From Linum tenue (taxonomy: Eukaryota > Streptophyta > Magnoliopsida > Malpighiales > Linaceae), in NCBI GenBank assembly GCA_946122785.1, contig CAMGYJ010000011.1, forward strand, positions 18,538,001 to 18,602,000: DNA of 64,000 nt, given 5' to 3'. This document shows positions 53,553 to 64,000 of the stretch, piece by piece (position 1 is the stretch's first letter; each line of letters opens with the position of its first letter). The notes under the pieces are model-generated. The model made no database searches. It saw only the letters and a program-made list of their open reading frames with translations, and had not been told where the DNA came from. A program made the translations under genes and the position numbers.

Positions 53553-56500
53553 TTCAATGGAGTGGCTTCCACTTGCCACCAAACGCTGAAATTTGTAGCG
53601 CCACAGGGCGTGGGCATCTCGAGGGGGAGGAATGTCCCGCGGTATGCACGAGAGGAGGAGCCAAATTGTCGCGCCCGCAAGCATAGACTCAACACCATCG
53701 ACATCCGCCCCGAGGAGGCACCCAGAGCGGAGTCCGTGGATGATGAATTTGTGGTGGCAATTGATGGAGGGCGCCCGGAAAGACAAGTGCGAATATCCGC
53801 ACAAGCGCCTGAAGCAATGAAGGCGCCTTTAATCGAATTGTTGCGGGAGTTTGGAGAGCTGTTTGCCTGGAGCGTCCAAGACATGCCTGGGGTGTCTCCT
53901 GAGGTGGCAGCGCATAGGCTCGCCGTGGAAGAAGGCAAATGGCCGGTTCAGCAAAAGCGCCGTAATTTATTCCAAGAGAAAGAGGAGGCGCTTCGCCGAG
54001 AAGTTGACAGGTTGCTTGAAGCGAGATTCGTGGAGGAAGCCAGATACATCACGTGGCTCTCAAACGTGGTGTTTGTCCCAAAGCCATCGGGAGACTGGAG
54101 AATGTGTGTGGATTTCACCAACCTCAACCGGGCATGCCCCACAGATACATACCCCATGCCGCGCATCGATTTGCTGGTGGATGCTACGGCCTACCATGAG
54201 GCGCTCAGTTTCCTCGACATGTTCTCGGGTTATCATCAGATCCCTATGGTGGAGGAGGATAGGGCAAAAAACGGCCTTCATGACACCCTTTGGTAACTTC
54301 TGCTACCGTGTGATGGCGTTTGGGTTAAAGAATGCGGGGGCCACATACCAGCGAATGGTAAACCAGGTTTTCTGCAAGCAAATAGGGAGGAACGTGGAGG
54401 CATATGTAGATGATTTGATCGTGAAGAGCAGGAGGCGCCAGGACCACATCAAAGATTTACGAGAAACCTTCGAGACGATGCGGCACTTCAGGCTGAGGCT
54501 AAACCCAAAGAAATGTGTATTCTTAGCCGAAGCGGGAAAGTTCTTGGGGTTCATAATAACGAAGAGGGGAATTGAGGCCAATCCCAAGCAAGTCGAGGCA
54601 ATAATGAATTTGACTCCCCCCGTTCTCCGAATGAGGTACAGGGGTTGACGGGAAGATTGGTGGCGCTTGGACGCTTCATACCAAGGGCTTTCGACCGAGG
54701 CGCCCCCTTTTTCAAGGTTCTAAAAAAAGCCACCAAATTCAGGTGGACCGAGGAGTGTGACAAGGCTTTCGAGGACTTGAAGACGTTGCTCACGGCGCCT
54801 ACGGTAATGACGGCGCCTAAGGCGAATGAGGTGCTATACTTGTACATAGCCGTATCTCACATCGCCGTGAGTGCGGTACTCATTTTGAAGGACCCGCTGA
54901 CAAACGAAGAGAGGCCAGTATATTATGTCAGCCGCACCATGGTGGGACATGAGACACGGTATGCGCCTACCGAGAAGGCAGCACTAGCGGTGGTAATGGC
55001 AGCAAACAAACTTCGGCCATATTTCCAGGCTCATAGTATCGTGGTGCTCACAAATCTTCCCCTCAAAACTGTCCTGGGGTCTATGGATGTGTCTGGGCGC
55101 CTGGTGAAGTGGGTCGTACAACTCAGTGAATTCGACATAAGCTATGCGCCTCGTCCCGCAATCAAGGCTCAAGTGTTGGCGGATTTCATGGCTAAAGGTG
55201 TGGTGGATGGTGGACCGAATATAGAGGAATGTTGGCAAGTGCATGTGGACGGAGCGGCAAGTCGAGTAGGAGCTAGGGCTGGTGTAGTCCTAATCAGTCC
55301 TCTGGGCGCCCTTCACGAAGTGGCGTTACGCTTCGCGACCCTTAAAACGAACAATGCAGCAGAGTATGAAGCCGTCCTGACAGGGCTCCACATCGCGAGA
55401 GAGCTAGGCGCCCAAAGAGTGAATGTCAAAACCGACTCGGCATTGGTGGTGAACCAGTTGAATGAAGTTTATGAAGTAAAGGAAGAAACGCTATGAGCCT
55501 ATGTGCATGCTGTCCGAAAGAAGTGCGCCTGGTTCCGGGACGTGACATTCACACATGTTCCAAGGGAAGAGAATGCCCATGCAGATGCCTTGTCCAAATT
55601 AGCAACGGCCTTGGATTTTGAGGAAAATAGAACGGTGATTGTAACGAAAGAGGTGCCACAAGAAGAAATGGTGATGGCATCCATCGCATCGGGAGAAAAA
55701 GAAGGGTGGATGTCCCCAATCTGGCTCTTTCTCACCCAAGGAGTAGTACCCGATGAGCCGAAGGAGGCGTGGCGCTTGCGGAGGAAGGCAGCCCGTTGCA
55801 CCATAATCGATGGGGTATTATACAAAAGGTCACATTCAGGCGCCTACTTGAGGTGCCTTACTGACGTAGAGGGGCTCGAAGCAATCAAGGAGGTGCATCA
55901 AGGGACTTGTGGCATGCATGCAGGCGCCCGTAGCCTCGAAAAAATTCTACTCCGACAAGGATACTACTGGCCAACAATACGGGCGGACGCGGGGAAACAT
56001 GTGGCGGCATGCCACCAATGCCAGATCCACGCCAAGGATATACACATCCCGGCGGCACCCATGCAAGGGAACGTGGGCGCCTGGCCTTTCGCCCAGTGGG
56101 GCATGGACCTCTTGGGTCCGTTTCCTAAGGCGCCTGGACAGTTCAAGTACTTGATTGTGGCGGTGGATTACTTCACCAAGTGTATAGAGGCAGAGCCGTT
56201 GGCATCAATCACCGAATCGCAAGTTCGAAAGTTCACACGGAAAAACATCTTTGCCAGGTTTGGGCTCCCGGAATCCATCATCACCGACCATGGGAAGCAG
56301 TTTGATTGCAAAAAATTCATCGAGTTTTGTGATGAGAATGGGGTGATCTTAAGGTTCTCCTCTGTAGCCTACCCACAAGCCAACGGGCAAGCTGAGGCAG
56401 CCAACAAAAGTATATTGCATGGGCTACACACTAGGCTGGCGGCGGCCAAGGGCAAGTGGGTGGAGAGCTACCAAGCATCTTATGGGCGCATCGAACCACA

Positions 56501-57003
56501 TTCAAGGTAGCAACGGGCGAAACGCCCTTCGCCCTGACATATGGGAGCGAAGCTGTTCTGCCGGTAGAAATGCGAGTCCCCACCTTCAGGATGACCCACC
56601 GAGACGAGTCGATGGATGCCCAGGAGAGGGTCGATGAGTTGGACCTGTTGGATGAGCGCCGAGAGGTGGCCGCTGTTCGGTTGGCCGCAATGAAGAATCA
56701 GGTCGCAAGGTATTACAACAAAAAAATGCGCGCACACAACATTGTTGCGGGAAACCTTGTGTTAAAGCGAGACTTTCGCCCCAAGACCACAGAAGGAAAG
56801 TTGGCCCCAAAATGGAAAGGACATACCGCATTCGGGAGGTCATTGGCCCAAACACGTTCAAGTTAGAGCACCTGTCCGGCAAGAAAGTGAAGAGGACATG
56901 GAATGCTCAAAATTTGCGGCGGTATGAGGCCGGAGGAGCAGATTGTGATAGAGAGGTCGCCACTGATGCATCATCAGGCGCCGAGGAACAGGCGCCCATT
57001 TGA
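53553..57003 (+). pseudogene. Tat-lineage pol: RT, RNase H, second RNase H, integrase (disrupted)
   Basis: RT shows WRMCVDFTNLNRACP, FLDMFSGYHQI and AFGLKNAGATYQRMV, with the catalytic YVDD at about 54400-54415. A first RNase H follows (YVSRTMVGHETRYAPTEK, about 54920-54980). A second, separate RNase H-like domain begins near 55245 (HVDGAASRVGARAGVVL; NNAAEYEAVLTGL; VKTDSALVVNQL) and ends with HVPREENAHADALSK. Integrase has a zinc-binding CHQCQIH region, WGMDLLGPF, ITDHGKQF and QAEAANK carrying the Asp/Asp/Glu triad (56000-56410). Lesions: shift at an A6 run near 54265; shift near 54630; in-frame TGA at 55494-55496; shift near 56495; shift near 56820. Two RNase H domains mark the Tat lineage. 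Confidence 0.9.
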
Positions 57004-57520
57004 GAAAATTGCAAGGGGCGAGTCATGACTGGGGAGGCTTATTTTGGGTACTTAAGTTTTTTCTTTTTTCAAAAGCGCCCTTATGCGCCCGGGGTAAAGC
57101 GCCAGTAATTTTGTAAAGCGCCCCACTCGCGCCCGTTCCATGTAAAGCGCCCTGATTTCGCGCCAGTATTTTCCAAAATCGGATTAACTATCTATGAAAT
57201 TGAGCTTCACGAAATTGAGAACCTAGTGCCCAACTTGTTGCGCCCACTCCATTGCGCCCACCACTTTGCGCCCCAACTCAATTGCGCCCGTTATGTAAGA
57301 AATTTGGCACCTATTCAGGCGCCCAACACCGCAAAAAAAACATGAAAAGAAAGGGAGGAACACGACTTTGTTCAAATAGCAAGCAAATGTTCGATAGGCG
57401 CCTCATGGCATATAGTTCAAAAGCAGGAAAGCCTAAGAAAACTTATTGGGCGCCTAGAACTACCCAATCGTATGTAAGTCAAAAACAAGGCAACTTATGA
57501 AAATATACATGTCCTTGGCA
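57004..57520. other. Noncoding stretch rich in gcgccc between pol and the antisense ORF
   Basis: Units such as aaagcgccc and ttgcgcccac recur about a dozen times without a strict period. No ORF belongs here. Confidence 0.6.
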
Positions 57521-59085
57521 CTATTCCGCCGAGTTATTTTCAGAATCCGAGACCGAACCATCACCTCCTTCAGTGTCATCTCCCTCAGCATCACCGCCGT
57601 CAGCATCTTCCCCATCAACATCACCACCATCAGGCGCCTCGTCCATTACGGGGCGCCCACTCTCCATGTAGGAGATGACGAATCCCACCATAGATTGAAC
57701 ATCCCAAGTGATGTCGGGATGTTCGGAGGCTAACTTCTTATGTAAAATTAAAATGCTATTCAAAGCAGCTTCAGCCTTGAGCGCCTGGCCAGCGCTGGAC
57801 TTGGATATATCCGCGGATTGAGCCTCGAGTTCCTCTTTGGCAGTCTCGAGCGCCTGCTTTTCTTCGCGGAGCGCCTGAATCTCCACCGTGTGTTTTTTAT
57901 TCTCGCGAACCAGATGTTTGTTCTCTTTCTTCAGGGCGCTCTTCTCTTCCGTAAGCAGATCAATCTCGCTCCTGCAGGCGCCCGCCTCATTCTCCAAGTC
58001 CTTCTTCTCCTTCTCCAACCTAACTTTGGTTTCCTCGTGCGCCCTCTTCTCTTCCTCGATCTGCGCATCATACTCCTCGCGCAACTTCCGCTTCTCCTCA
58101 TCAACGGCTACTTGCATAAGCGAAGCACTATTTGCGGCCTCGAGTTGTGCATCCTCGCACATCTTTATCAGCTCCTCTTGGCGCCTCTAGGCTGTTGCAA
58201 GGTTGTCTTGCGCCACACCGAGAGAGGTAGAGGCCTCATTGTCAGCCGAGCGCAGTGCTTCGCGCTCCATTATCCCTTTCTTTGCCACCAACATCATCTG
58301 CAAAAAGGCAAGAAGTCGGGCGCCTAAGCTAGGATAGTTAGTTAAAATAACAAAGGCAATGTGCTTACACGGACATTCATCCGCGCCACCTCGGCCCACG
58401 GATCTGCGCCATCCAAGTCTGAAGGCGCTCGGAGCACATCTCCGGCCGATAAAACCATGTGAATGGCGGCGCCCCGCTCCAACGCAGACCTGTCGGAGCA
58501 AACTAAGTTGACCTTGTGCTTCGGAGGTTGAAGCCATTTCTTCAGGCCTCTGGCAGTTCTACATCATCCGCCAGCCTTGGGCGCTTGTCCGACTCATTCT
58601 GGGCGCCCTCTATCTTCCTTTTCTTCGGGCAGACAAGGGCTCATCATCCTCAGCAAAATCAGATCCGTCCAGCAAGTTCGCTTCAGGCGCCTGAATGTCG
58701 GTTGGCTCGACAGAATGGGGCGCCTCCCAGTTTCCAGCAGATTGCCTAAAGTTTCCGGTGCAGATGGGCTGGGAACTTTGGTAGGCAGTAGGCTCGACCC
58801 TTTTTGGGGATTTGGCTTTCCGCCTCAGGCGCCCCTGCCCCTTGGCAGGCGCTTGGGTTTCCGCGGCAACATATTCGGCGGTAGTAGTGTCCGCACCTTT
58901 TGGAGATGTAACCTTGGTGGCACCACCGGATGGCTTCCCGCCCTTCCTCGAGCCTGGCGCCTTCTTTGACACCGGTGCCTTCTTCGAGACCGGCGCCTTC
59001 TTCGAGCCAGGCGCCTTCTTGGCCACCACTCCCAGTTGAGCAAACTTCGACTTCATCATACTGGCAACAGATGTATAGTCCGCAC
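57521..59085 (-). pseudogene. Antisense additional ORF of the Tat-lineage element, spliced, coiled-coil C-terminus
   Basis: The minus strand reads an exon that begins after a splice-acceptor-like site (...CATGTAG|GTGCGG, exon start 59085). It encodes ADYTSVASMMKSKFAQLG, then KAPGSKKAPVSKK repeats, NESDKRPRLADDVEL, and WAEVARMNVR ending at 58369. A GT-AG intron (58368-58298, 71 bp; donor GTAAGC, acceptor TTTTTGCAG) follows. The next exon (58297-57521) is a long Glu/Lys/Ala coiled coil (about 58110-57790) ending in an Asp/Gly-rich acidic tail. Frameshifts near 58615 and 58535 and an in-frame TAG at 58187-58189 disrupt it. Such antisense ORFs of unknown role are known in Tat-lineage elements. 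Any further upstream exon is cut off by the nested element at 59148. Confidence 0.7.
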
Positions 59086-59147
59086 CTACATGAGAAAACA
59101 TCAACAAACAACAGGTCAATGACACGCTAAAACACAACACCTAACAA

Positions 59148-60464
59148 TGGCCAAGTGTAACCAATGAAAGGGACTGCAGTATAGGCAAGTTTAATTATCA
59201 ACCCGAGGTCTAGATCTACTGCTTACTCCGTGATTCTCTATTATCTAGCAAACTAGTTCGAGTGATTGTTGTGAAAAGTAAAAGCAACAAGAAAGCAGTA
59301 AATTGTTCGGGTTTCTAAAGCAGGCAAGAGTCACTCGGGATTGAGTCCCCCTAGCCCCTTAGTTAGGTTCAATTGCAATTCCCTGGATTGATTTACTGTT
59401 GATTAGACTGCGGAAGATCCGACAGTAGCTTGGAATCTCTTAAGCTGACCAAGCCCTCTCAGTCTAACTACCCGGCAGACGACTAGTCTTCACCGGGATA
59501 GAAAGTTGAGGCTATGAACACATAACTCCACTACTGGCGCCAAGAATACCAGTACAAAGCAGTAAACTGGCTAACTCTCGTATAGCCAATCTCCTACTAT
59601 CGAATGAAGAGGCTCTAACAACCTAATCAGATTCTATCTATCTCAGGTTGCAGCAGAAATTGAGAAAAGCTGATCAGACTCAAATCAATTCATTAAACAT
59701 GCGTCATTCGATTAAAATCAAACAATAATATCATCCCAAGTCATTACAATCAAATCCCTAACACAAGGAACTAGGGTTCTTCATACCCAAGTGAGAGAAG
59801 GATTCTACTCCATAGAGAGAGAAGAGAAAACAAGAATCGGATTAGTCATACTCATAACGATGAGGATAATCTGCTCCGGGACGATGATTTTCACTCCTAT
59901 GACGATCTCCAGGCTCGATTCGATGAAATCCAGCTCTAAGACAGCTTCTAGGATGTGTTCTTCGCACTTTCTCTCTCTAGGGCTCTGTTTTTGCTCTCAA
60001 AACGCGATTCCCCCACTTTTGGCTCGGATTAGGCTTTAAAACCGGCTTTCCCGAGTTGCACGGCCAGGTGCACGGCCGTGCACATCACCATTCTGGCCGT
60101 GCACCCTGAAACGCACCGTTTCACTTAATCGGCCTTCAACCATCCTGTACGGCCAGGTGCACGGCCGTGCAGATCTTCAGGGGTGCCCGTGCAGCTCCTC
60201 GGCATAAGGCGCACGGCCAGAGTTGCATATTGCACGGCCGTGCAGCCTCCCTGGTCTGCCCGTGCAGCTCTCCAAAAGGCTCGCCATTCGTCCGTTCGTC
60301 GTCCAATCAACCCCAGACTCGCTCCTAAGCCTTCATTCACGTACTAGGACCTGAAATATCACAAACAAGCACAACCTAGCGTGAAATCGGCCTAAAACAC
60401 GAGAATCAACACCTCAAACGGTGTAAGTATGAGGGTAAAAACATGTGTAAATGACGGTCTATCA
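59148..60464 (-). repeat. 3' LTR of the Athila-like element
   Basis: The 1317-bp LTR is homologous to 5312-6672. It starts TGATAGACC at 60464 right after the polypurine tract and ends at TTGGCCA (59148). It carries GCACGGCCGTGC-type palindromes. Confidence 0.88.
60060..60250. repeat. Cluster of GCACGGCCGTGC palindromes in LTR U3
   Basis: Perfect palindromes occur at 60068-60083 (16 bp), 60158-60171 (14 bp) and 60231-60244 (14 bp), with half-sites (ggccgtgcac, gcccgtgcag) between. They lie 220-400 nt into the LTR. Confidence 0.85.
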
Positions 60465-60480
60465 AACTCCCCCACACTTA
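60465..60480 (-). promoter_or_regulatory. Polypurine tract of the Athila-like element
   Basis: The minus strand AAGTGTGGGGGAGTT directly precedes the LTR start TGATAGACC. A near copy (AAGTGTGGGGGG) lies upstream at about 60907-60919. Confidence 0.82.
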
Positions 60481-61172
60481 ACCGTTTGCTTGACCCCAAG
60501 CAAACCAAGTCAGACAATAGGTAAGCTTACATATTTCAATCTCAGCAGGCTCAAATCTCACATGGCTACCTATATGCTCTATCTCACATTCTGATACCCT
60601 GAACTAGATGCATAAACGAATGTCAAGAACAAGTAATCAGATCAAGTCAGATCAAGTCACAGTTGGCAAGCAAACAGTTGAAAAACTGAACCCCTACATC
60701 GTTCTACTTCACACCTCAGTCCTCATCATAGGTTGTCCTAGTCGCAAACAAGTTGTCATGCATTAATCCGAAAACCAATCAATTCATCCATCAAAACACA
60801 GTGCCAATATGATCAAACAGCAGTACTTGGAGCCCTCAAATCGTAAGATTCGGACAGTGGACTAGGCTCCAAACACCATCCTAAATATTCCAACCGATAC
60901 AAAGCATCCCCCCACACTTAAGCACGACATTGCCCTCAATGGAGTAGAGGGAAAGATAAGGGGAACGATGTTACCGGGTAAGAACACTGCTGGGGGACTG
61001 GAAGTGGACCAGTCGGCGGGGCTAGCATCAGCAAAACACACTGGGTGATAGAAACCATAGTTCCAAGTGGATAAACCGACAAAAACAAACAAAAGAAAAA
61101 ACAAACCTTGGTGGGGTTGCCTCCCCACAAGCGCTTCTTTACCGTCTTTTAGCTGGACGCCAGTATAGATGC
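60481..61172 (-). other. Noncoding 3' region of the Athila-like element
   Basis: About 700 bp lies between the gag-protease ORF and the polypurine tract without an ORF of note. It contains the second polypurine-like tract near 60907-60919. Confidence 0.6.
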
Positions 61173-63878
61173 TCAGGGAAGTGTAGGATCAGGTGCCCTC
61201 AAGAGCGGATCCACATCGCTCTTGAGGTACAGCTTCAAATGGTGGCCATGTACACGACGAATGTGGCCACCTGCATTTGCCAGCTCGACTTGGCCATCCG
61301 GTAGGATGCAAGCGAGTGAATACTCGGATGGCCAAGGTGGGGGCGGGACCAGCTCATAGTGGTCTCCGGCTTTCTTGCGAGCAGGCTTAGCTGCCTGCAG
61401 TTTCGGCTGCCACTCCTCCTTGATCAGTTCTTTGGATGATGGAGTGGTCAGGAGTGGCGGCGAAGGTGTGGGAGGCTGGTCCTGCAAAATAGGCAGCACA
61501 GAAGGATACACGACAGACTCGTGCTCCTGGTGAGATACAGCATGCAGAGGTAACGAAGCAGGTATAGTGTCAGCAACTGAAAACGTTATTCGCTCCTCGC
61601 CGTCCCTCAAAACTAAGGTCCCATCATGCACATCTATGAGAGCCTTGGCGGTGGCCAGGAAAGGCCTTCCCAGTATAAGAGGCACTTATGTGTCCTCACT
61701 GATGTCCAGGATAACAAAATCCACAGGATATGTGAATTTGCCAACCTTAACCAGAAGGTCTTCCACTATACCCCTAGGATGCACTACAGATCTGTCAGCT
61801 AATTGAAGAGTCATCCTAGTAGCACGGGGTTCACCTAGGCCTAGTTTCATGAACAATTTATACGGCATAACATTGATACTAGCACCTAAATCCGCCAAGG
61901 ACTTCTCTACATGCAATTTATCAATAGAGCATGGGATAGTAAAACTACCTGGATCCTTTTTCTTCTGCGGAAGCTTGTTCTGCAGAATAGCCGAGCACTC
62001 CTCGCTGAGCTCCACAGTGGCCAGCTCACTCAGCTTCTGCTTCTTTGAGAGAAGCTCTTTCAGAAACTTCGCATACCTCGGCATTTGCGCTAGTGCCTCC
62101 AGGAAGGGCACTTGGACATTCAGCTTCCTAAGCATGGCCATGAAGTTCTCGAACTCTGCCTCCAGCCTGTCTTTGTGCAACCGAGTAGGGAAAGGGAGTT
62201 TAGGGACATACTCCTTCACTACTGGTTGCGGTTTAGGTGCAGGCACCTCGACCTCCTTCTCTACTTCCTGTTCAACCGCTGGAGATGCTGCAACAGGGCT
62301 TTCTCTCTCCGGTTCCCGAGCAGGGGGATCAACAGTCATCTTGCCACTCCTGGTCATGATGGCATTGCAGCGCTCATTCGGGGTCGGCGGGTGAGGAATG
62401 GTCTGCGCTGGTAGAGTACCAGGAGCCCTTTGAGCCACTGCCTGGGCCACGCTCCCCAGCTGGGTCTGGATATCCTGCAAAACAGCCTGTGTATTCCTCT
62501 GACCAGCTTCCAGAGCCAAGAGTTGACCCGAGGCCTTCTCCATGAACTGCTCAAAGGTGTTGAATTTCTGAGCACTAACACTGGCGAGAGAACCCACCAA
62601 GTCCCGCAGTTCAGCCATCTGATCATTCTGCACTGGGGCAGCAGGGGCTGCACCTGGCTGCTGGAATTGCCCCTGTCTGGGCTGATATGGTGGCCTCTGG
62701 AAGCCCGATGGTCCCTGTGGAGCTGGTGGTCTGGGATTTGGCCCAGCCCAGGAGAAGTTAGGATGCTGGCGCCACCCCTCATTATACGTGTTGCTGTAGG
62801 GGTCATTGCGCCTGACATTGTTGATGAAGTTCACCTGCTCCTGGGGTGTGGTCGATTCCTTCATCGCCTGGCAGTCTTCCACCATATGATGGGTGCTCTC
62901 ACACCACTGGCAGAGCATCGCCTGCTGCTGTCCGGTCCCTGGAATCATCCCGGAACGATCGATAGCTGAGACCAGCTTCGATACTACCTGCACCAAATCA
63001 GATGACTGGGTGCCCACAGCATGCACACCCCGGCCTGGTGCTCTCCTCGATCTCCTGGCAGTGCCCCAATCATAACCATTCTCCGCCATCTCTTCAAAGA
63101 GTTGATTCAGCTGTGGCGGGGTTTTGGTCAGCATGTTCCCGCCACAAACCGAATCGATCAGCTGCTTGTCCTCCGGGAAGAGGGCGTGATAGAAGGTGCC
63201 CACCTTGAACGCATCGTTGAAACCATGATTGGGACACCTGAGGAAAAGGCTGTTGTACCTCTCCCATGCATCCCTGATGGTCTCATCCTCATCCTGAGCA
63301 AAATGTGTAATTTGCTTCTGCAGGTCAGCTGTCTTGGATGGAGGATGGTAGCGGGTGAGGAACTTGTCCGCCAGGTTGGCGAAGGTGGTGATGGAGCCCG
63401 GAGGTCGAGTGTCTAGCCACTCCTTGGCTTGCCCCTCCAGAGTGAATGGGAAGTACCTCAGCTGGATGGCATCTGCTGGTACCCCATTGATCTTGATTCC
63501 ATCAATGAGCTCGTGGAATCGCCTGAGATGTGATCGAGGGCACTCTCCCTCCTTACCACGGAACACTACTGAACCGCGCAGCATGGTGATCACGGAGGTG
63601 CTCACCTCAAAGTTGTTGGCTGGGACCTGAGGGTGTTGAATAGGTGACCTCATGTCCGCAGCCCTAGCGGTCCAGTAGGATCCAATGGTCTGCTCCCCGG
63701 GGATCACATTGTTGTTCTGCGGATCACCCATCTCTCCTTCTTCTTCTTCTCCGATCTGTAGCTGTGACAGCGCCTTCTCCGCAGCCAGTCGCGCCTTTAG
63801 AACCCGCTTGGAGTTCCTGCAGGTTCGTTCAAGCTCCTGGTCAAGTGGTAGTAGATCTCCCGACTGGCTACGGGTCAT
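61173..63878 (-). pseudogene. Athila-like gag-protease ORF with an integrase-tail-like C-terminus (one stop)
   Basis: The frame is open from ATG 63878 for 730 codons to a TAA at 61686-61688, then continues in the same frame to 61173. The gag core (FRGKEGECPRSHLRRFHEL, YFPFTLEGQAKEWLDTRP, FLTRYHPPSKT, NGYDW) lies at about residues 105-270. A CCHC knuckle CQWCESTHHMVEDC is near residue 325. A Pro/Gln-rich linker follows. The protease has SLADLGASINVMPYKLF (DLGA active site as in Athila) and, after the stop, PLILGRPFLATAKA. The last 80 codons end HIRRVHGHHLKLYLKSD, which resembles the extreme C-terminus of gypsy integrases. RT, RNase H and the integrase core are absent. Apart from the one TAA the ORF is clean, so it was recently functional. 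Confidence 0.87.
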
Positions 63879-64000
63879 GCACTACCTGCACACAGTCAGC
63901 AGAAACAACCCGTGAAGGCACACAGGTGGAAAAGAAAAATGCAATAAAGAAAAAGCTAGAGTAACAAATTATCACGTTTCCCCAATAACCTAGAGGGTCC
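63879..64000 (-). other. 5' leader of the Athila-like element
   Basis: This is untranslated sequence before the gag ATG. The primer site and 5' LTR are not reached before the window ends. Confidence 0.5.

Larger units (their letters stand above)
50891..59147 (+). mobile_element. Tat-lineage Ty3/gypsy element, 3' part displaced by a nested insertion
   Basis: It starts at a 623-bp 5' LTR (50891-51513) with a primer site two bases later. Then come gag, protease, RT, a first RNase H, a second RNase H-like domain, and integrase, all on the plus strand, followed by an antisense ORF (59085-57521). Protease-RT-RNase H-integrase order defines gypsy. The second RNase H and the antisense 3' ORF are known traits of the Tat/Ogre/Retand group. 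At 59147/59148 an Athila-like element begins, so the rest of the antisense ORF and the 3' LTR should lie beyond the right edge. The element is strikingly rich in GGCGCC. Confidence 0.88.
59148..64000 (-). mobile_element. Athila-like gag-protease-only element (TR-GAG type), 5' LTR outside window
   Basis: In minus orientation the visible parts are the gag-protease ORF (63878-61173), a noncoding stretch, a polypurine tract (60480-60465) and a 1317-bp 3' LTR (60464-59148). There is no RT, RNase H or integrase core, so the element is non-autonomous. This fits the known TR-GAG class. It sits inside the antisense ORF region of the Tat-lineage element, so it inserted later. The 5' LTR and target duplication partner lie beyond the right edge (left flank 59143-59147 is aacaa). 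Confidence 0.83.

Overview
This window is intergenic DNA from a flowering-plant (probably eudicot) nuclear genome. The evidence is plant-specific transposon lineages (Sirevirus-type and other Ty1/copia elements, Tat-type and Athila-type Ty3/gypsy elements, plant L1-type LINEs, Pack-MULEs, hAT and PIF/Harbinger MITEs, a TRIM, plant-type SINEs) and one plant-only gene family. AT-rich spacers, TA microsatellites and nested insertions are typical of a medium or large plant genome. The species cannot be named from the sequence.

Only one gene looks intact: an intronless FANTASTIC FOUR (FAF) family gene at 22160-23071 (+). Nearly everything else is mobile DNA or its remains. Left to right: a decayed L1-type LINE (LINE-A, 1-4983, minus) split by a 780-bp hAT-like element; a solo LTR of an Athila-like family (5312-6672); a LINE 3' scrap (about 7030-7312); a complete but disabled 8.6-kb Sirevirus-type copia element with an extra 3' ORF (8039-16630, minus, TSD gagct); LINE-B (16988-20893, minus) and a further LINE RNase H remnant (about 20990-21403); the FAF gene; Pack-MULE-1 (24415-25810) carrying an AGC-kinase exon piece; Copia-1 (26297-31338, plus, LTRs about 2% apart); Pack-MULE-2 (32491-34081) carrying a steroid-reductase-family exon piece.

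The second half holds a copia fragment (about 35510-38685) containing a PIF/Harbinger MITE that itself contains a hAT-like element; a 294-bp TRIM with perfect TSD (38789-39082); two hAT MITEs (41269-41571, 47888-48539); old Copia-2 (42226-47114); a MITE containing a SINE (48900-49402); a (TA)24 microsatellite and a perfect 128-bp foldback (49455-49751); and a Tat-lineage Ty3/gypsy element from 50891 with two RNase H domains and an antisense spliced ORF. The Tat element is interrupted at 59147/59148 by an Athila-like gag-protease-only element whose 3' LTR, polypurine tract and gag ORF run to the right edge.

The coding regions are mostly pseudogenes, with the specific stops and frameshifts given in each entry. 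Element limits rest on matched terminal repeats and target-site duplications read directly from the sequence. Family names rest on protein motifs recognised by eye, without any database search.
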